Of a DNA stretch of 64,000 bases, positions 60,876 to 64,000 are shown piece by piece. The notes beneath the pieces were generated by a model. It saw only the letters and a program-made list of their open reading frames with translations. It made no database searches and was not told the origin of the DNA. Source of the DNA: JACJWR01 sp963752505 (GTDB lineage Bacteria > Actinomycetota > Actinomycetes > S36-B12 > UBA10799); assembly GCA_963752505.1 (NCBI GenBank), contig CAVVYM010000002.1:62001-126000 (forward strand), in the 5' to 3' direction. Position numbers and translations under genes: made by a program. Position 1 is the stretch's first letter. Every line of letters starts with the position of its first letter.

Positions 60876-60901
60876 TGTCAGAAGTGTTAACGTCATTGAC
60901 A
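60876..60901. promoter_or_regulatory. Candidate TetR operator between tetR and cellulase gene
   Basis: TGTCA-N5-GTTAAC-N5-TGACA is fully symmetric in spacing: outer arms TGTCA/TGACA and a central 6-bp palindrome. It is 36 bases upstream of the cellulase ATG and 80 bases upstream of tetR, in the AT-richest part of the gap (TTTACATTATTG precedes it). Spacing suits a TetR dimer pair; not proven. Confidence 0.5.
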
Positions 60902-60936
60902 CCAGAGCCACAACTGCAGGTCCCACGGAGGTTCCG

Positions 60937-61524
60937 ATGCATTCGACGCCCCATGAGCCATCAGGCTCGACCACCCGCGCAGCGTCGAGTACCCGGATCG
61001 TTGGGGCGATCTTCCTGGCCCTCGCGTTCGTCTTGGGTAACGCTGGCGTGTCGCACGCGGCGGGCACCGTCACGGCCGTCGTGCAACAAGATTCCGCGTG
61101 GTCGACCGGCTGGTGCGGCGTTGTGGCGGTGCGCAACTCGACCGCCTCGCCGGTGAAAGCGGTGACTACGTCGTTCGTCCTGCCGCCAGGCTCTACCCTG
61201 CGGAGTTGGTGGAATGCCACTCCGGCCGTCGCCGGCAGCAATGTGACCATGTCCCTTCCCGCGTGGGCGCACGTAGCGGCCGACGGCACCTACCGAGACA
61301 GCGGGTTCTGCCTCACGGGCTCCGCCCAGCCACCGACTGCTCCGACCGTGCAGTGGCAGCCAGCCGGGTCGGCCCCGAGCCCAACCGCCACCCCGACACC
61401 AACACCGACCGCCACCCCGACACCAAGCCCGACCGCCACCCCGACCACCGACACCGACACCGACACCCGGCGATTGGAATGGCACTGCCACGCCCCTGCG
61501 CACGAACGGCAGCAAAATCATTGA
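60937..61524 (+). CDS. CBM2 carbohydrate-binding module, N-terminal part of frameshifted cellulase
   Basis: 195 codons from ATG 60937 (GGAGG 5 bases upstream). Signal peptide to about residue 42 (IVGAIFLALAFVLGNAGVSHA). A CBM2 domain then has Trp residues expected for cellulose binding (QDSAWSTGWCGVVAVRNSTA, LRSWWNATPAVAG, WAHVAADGTYRDSGFC). A Pro/Thr-rich linker (TPTPTPTATPTPSPTATP) ends the usable frame. The frame then fails within the linker: one extra base at about 61447 shifts it into a stop at 61524, while the GH5 domain continues in the next frame. Confidence 0.85.
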   Translation: MHSTPHEPSGSTTRAASSTRIVGAIFLALAFVLGNAGVSHAAGTVTAVVQQDSAWSTGWCGVVAVRNSTASPVKAVTTSFVLPPGSTLRSWWNATPAVAGSNVTMSLPAWAHVAADGTYRDSGFCLTGSAQPPTAPTVQWQPAGSAPSPTATPTPTPTATPTPSPTATPTTDTDTDTRRLEWHCHAPAHERQQNH

Positions 61525-61540
61525 CGTCAATGGGCAGCAG

Positions 61541-62986
61541 GTGATCCTGCAGGGAGTCAACTGGTTCGGCTTCGAGACCGCCAACCATGCGCCGCACGGG
61601 CTGTGGATCCGCGACTACAAGGACATGCTTGGGCACATCGCATCACTTGGTTTCAACACCGTGCGGCTGCCGTTCTCGCTGGAGGCTCTGCGCTCCTCGA
61701 CGACCTCCGGCATCGACTACGGCGGCGGGCGCAATGCGGCTCTGGCCGGTAAGACTCCCCAGCAGGTCATGGACATCATCATCGACGAGGCCGCCCGCCA
61801 CGGGCTGATGGTGATTCTGGACAACCACTCGCAATCCGACGACGGCTTCATGTTTGACCTCTGGTACGGCCAGGATGGATTCACCGAGGCCGACTGGCTC
61901 GCCACCTGGCAGAACCTCGCGAGCCGCTACGCGAACCGCCCCAACGTCATCGGCGCTGACCTGAAGAACGAACCGCACGGAGCGGCCACGTGGGGAACTG
62001 GTGGCGCAACGGACTGGCGGCGAGCCGCAGAGGTCGCCGGAGACTCGGTGCTCGCCAAGGCTCCGCACTGGCTGATCTTCGTGGAAGGGATCGAAGGCCC
62101 GGTGGCCGGCGGCCAGCAGCTGGATCGCCACTGGTGGGGCGGCAACCTCGAAGGCGTGCGAAGCAATCCGGTGCGCCTGACCGAGCCCGACAAGTTGGTC
62201 TACTCCCCGCACGAGTACGGCCCGGGAGTCTTCGAGCAACCCTGGTTCTCATCGCCGGACATGAGCACGATCCTCGCCGACCGCTGGACCAAAGGCTTCG
62301 GATACATCTCCGACTCGGGGACCGCACCGATCTTCGTCGGTGAATTCGGTGCGAAGAACGTCGGGCTCGACACGGTCGAGGGCCGCTGGATTCGGCAGTT
62401 CGCGGACTACCTGGGGCGCAACGGCACCTCTTGGACTTTTTGGTCGTGGAATCCGAACTCCGGCGACACAGGCGGCGTACTCAACGACGACTGGCGCACT
62501 GTCAACGCCGACAAGATGACACTTCTCACGTCGCTGATGAACAGAGAGCCGATCGCGTACGGCGACAGCACCCCCACACCGACACCCACCCCCACACCGA
62601 CACCGACACCCACCCCGACACCCACACCCACACCCACCCCGACACCCACGCCCACCCCCACGCCGACACCCACCCCAACACCCACACCGCTGACTGTTGA
62701 GTTGGTGAAGGACTCCACCTGGCACAACGGTTTCTGCCGCAGCACCAGCATCACGAATACCGGATCGACGCCCGTGACCAACTGGCGCCTGACCTTCTCA
62801 CTGCCCACGGGGACCGGCCTCTCCAGCTCCTGGAATGGAGCAGTGAGCCAATCGGGGGCCAATGTGACGGTGACCCCGCCGTCCTGGGGCGCACGCGTCA
62901 ACCCCGGTCAAACGGTGAGCGTGTTCGGCTTCTGCGCCAGCGGTACCAAGGATCCAACGGACCTCGCTGTGGTCGGCATCCCCTAG
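61541..62986 (+). CDS. GH5 endoglucanase with C-terminal CBM2, remainder of frameshifted cellulase
   Basis: 481 codons from GTG 61541, but the frame is open from at least 61448 and the domain begins at DWNGTATPLRTNGSKIIDVN (61472), so GTG 61541 is not a true start. GH5 residues: acid/base Glu in ADLKNEPHGAATW and nucleophile Glu in PIFVGEFGAKN, with WTFWSWNPNSGDTGG. A (Pro-Thr)n linker (62570-62690) leads to a second CBM2 with WHNGFCRSTSITNTGSTPVT and SWNGAVSQSGANVTV. The restored protein is about 682 residues, secreted, binding and cleaving cellulose or similar beta-glucans. Confidence 0.87.
   Translation: MILQGVNWFGFETANHAPHGLWIRDYKDMLGHIASLGFNTVRLPFSLEALRSSTTSGIDYGGGRNAALAGKTPQQVMDIIIDEAARHGLMVILDNHSQSDDGFMFDLWYGQDGFTEADWLATWQNLASRYANRPNVIGADLKNEPHGAATWGTGGATDWRRAAEVAGDSVLAKAPHWLIFVEGIEGPVAGGQQLDRHWWGGNLEGVRSNPVRLTEPDKLVYSPHEYGPGVFEQPWFSSPDMSTILADRWTKGFGYISDSGTAPIFVGEFGAKNVGLDTVEGRWIRQFADYLGRNGTSWTFWSWNPNSGDTGGVLNDDWRTVNADKMTLLTSLMNREPIAYGDSTPTPTPTPTPTPTPTPTPTPTPTPTPTPTPTPTPTPTPTPLTVELVKDSTWHNGFCRSTSITNTGSTPVTNWRLTFSLPTGTGLSSSWNGAVSQSGANVTVTPPSWGARVNPGQTVSVFGFCASGTKDPTDLAVVGIP
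62570..62690 (+). repeat. Low-complexity (CCNACA)n region encoding Pro-Thr linker
   Basis: About 20 Pro-Thr dipeptide codons form a CCCACA/CCGACA run on the plus strand. This resembles the linker in the first half of the gene at about 61380-61465, where the frameshift lies. Repeats of this kind are prone to slippage in cells and to miscalls in assembly. Confidence 0.85.
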
Positions 62987-62995
62987 TTGTCGCCG

Positions 62996-64000
62996 CTACT
63001 GCGGGGCCGCGTCCGGCGCGGCGCGCACCCGCGAATCGGGCGACAACTGGCGGGCGCCACGTCGATAGGAGCGCGCAATGACTTGCATCGCCGTGCGGTA
63101 CTTGTCGTCCGAGATCGGCACCGGCCGCCGGGGTGGCGCCTTCCGCTCCACCGGGCGCCGTTCCGGCGGAAAGAACGACGCCGGTTCAACCTTCGAGGTA
63201 TTCCAGGCCACCGAGTCCGGCACCCAGTCAGCGACCGCTTTGCGGTATGCCACCCTCGACCACCCGCCAGAGCGCCAGGCCCACCACGGCAATTGCAGGG
63301 CCGTTTCCACGACCCCGAGATCCAGGAGCGGGTAGCGATAGTCGATTCCCCACAACCGACCCGTCTGATACCAAGCCGCCGTGCGATGTTGGATGTGGCC
63401 ACCCGTGAGCAGCACCATCTGTACGTCCCTTGGGGTGCGAGCTGCTCGATAGTCACGGTTCCACGTCTGGCGGACGTCGGCCGCGATCGGGGAGAAGTCG
63501 CGCATCGCAGCGTCGATCTCACGCTCGTGCTGCGCGCGCTCCTTGGCCTCTTCGCGGTGCCGCAGATCTTGGATCCTCTCGGGCATCGCGCCGTACAGTG
63601 CACCGGCAAACGCACGCGCCTTTCCCCACGGCCCGGTACGGCCAGGCTGTTGCACCTGCGCCCGGCGAACCGACTCGCGCCATACCGTCGGGAACCTCCC
63701 TTGTCGAATCAGCATCGGCAACACTTCGCGGCCGTTGAAGCTGGCCAATTCGTCCCCACCCCAGCCCGAGAGGAGGACGCGTACACCATCCGCAGCAGCC
63801 TGCGGCAGCGTCCATCGTTCCCTCACGTGGGTGGACTGAGGGTAGACATTGGGGTCGCGCACGATCCACCAGTCGCCGGACTCGTCGGGGTGGATCAGCC
63901 TAATCGGAAACCCGCGAGCCGCTGAGATGTCGTCGAGAATCGAACGCTCGTCCCCCTCGAATCGCGGCACATGCTCGACGCTGGGGCTCCACGAATAGCC
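62996..64000 (-). CDS. Asparagine synthase-like (C-terminal domain) protein, 5' end outside window
   Basis: At least 334 codons are present, continuing past 63970 (YSWSPSVEHVPRFEGDER) to the window edge. ATP-pyrophosphatase core has GVRVLLSGWGGDELASFNGR, the SGGxDE-like nucleotide loop being S-G-W-G-G-D-E. The rest fits the AsnB synthetase half; a glutaminase half would lie upstream and is not visible. Some AsnB relatives are lasso-peptide cyclases or antibiotic-pathway amidotransferases; there is no evidence here to choose. Its stop lies 10 bases from the stop of the convergent cellulase gene. Confidence 0.78.
   Translation of the reverse strand, partial: GYSWSPSVEHVPRFEGDERSILDDISAARGFPIRLIHPDESGDWWIVRDPNVYPQSTHVRERWTLPQAAADGVRVLLSGWGGDELASFNGREVLPMLIRQGRFPTVWRESVRRAQVQQPGRTGPWGKARAFAGALYGAMPERIQDLRHREEAKERAQHEREIDAAMRDFSPIAADVRQTWNRDYRAARTPRDVQMVLLTGGHIQHRTAAWYQTGRLWGIDYRYPLLDLGVVETALQLPWWAWRSGGWSRVAYRKAVADWVPDSVAWNTSKVEPASFFPPERRPVERKAPPRRPVPISDDKYRTAMQVIARSYRRGARQLSPDSRVRAAPDAAPQ

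Noticed and set aside
62996..64000. Lasso-peptide cyclase in a RiPP cluster
   Set aside because: Only the synthetase half is visible and no precursor, protease or RRE gene is in the window; plain AsnB-like is safer.

Overview
The window is a gene-dense, high-GC stretch of actinobacterial chromosome with frequent GTG starts, ATGA/GTGA stop-start overlaps and GGAGG-type ribosome binding sites. The order TIGR03089 / LCP / sugar nucleotidyltransferase, fadE, purE-purK, GtrA, PH-domain protein, birA, pccB-accE, maf, accA, lpdA, sdhCDAB is, from memory, the same backbone as Mycobacterium tuberculosis Rv3264c-Rv3319. This is therefore core chromosome of a free-living, aerobic actinomycete rather than a mobile island. 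No tRNA, rRNA, CRISPR array, insertion sequence or prophage gene was seen. No gene-free stretch exceeds about 250 bases.

Layout. 1-4616: end of xthA, a PucR regulator, a HAD phosphatase and a coupled kinase / acyl-CoA dehydrogenase pair resembling split ACAD10/11. 4627-7644: a large secreted NlpC/P60 protein with 14 LGFP repeats, broken by small indels. 7793-12618: small HTH protein, methyltransferase-like protein, phosphatase, DNA glycosylase, CAAX protease, sugar-phosphate nucleotidyltransferase. 12687-19357: cell-wall glycopolymer block with two LytR-CpsA-Psr ligases around a GT2 glycosyltransferase and an apparently dead CDP-alcohol phosphotransferase. 19377-27824: two acyl-CoA dehydrogenases, SOUL protein, purE/purK, aldose epimerase, GtrA and a two-component system. 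27873-39917: acyl-CoA carboxylase block (two carboxyltransferases, epsilon subunit, biotin ligase, biotinylated alpha subunit), with an adenylate cyclase, an MFS pump, an encapsulin-DyP nanocompartment and Maf. 40028-49723: secreted Gly-rich protein, Na+/H+ antiporter, LpdA, methylmalonyl-CoA mutase large subunit and the sdhCDAB operon. 49720-56205: a repeat-bearing RDD membrane protein, hydrolases, an ACT protein and prfC. 56206-64000: katG-furA with a candidate Fur box, a voltage-gated channel, a TetR regulator divergent from a CBM2-GH5-CBM2 cellulase, and part of an asparagine synthase-like gene.

How it works together. Several acyl-CoA dehydrogenases, propionyl-CoA carboxylase and methylmalonyl-CoA mutase form a route from branched/odd-chain acyl-CoA through propionyl-CoA to succinyl-CoA, which enters the respiratory chain at the succinate dehydrogenase encoded just downstream. 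KatG, encapsulated DyP and FurA indicate peroxide and iron management. The LCP/GT2/nucleotidyltransferase/LGFP set serves envelope building, and the secreted cellulase suggests use of plant or algal polysaccharide.

Caution: three long reading frames (LGFP protein, CDP-alcohol-like protein, cellulase) are interrupted by 1-base indels in G/C runs or low-complexity DNA. Assembly error is at least as likely as real mutation.
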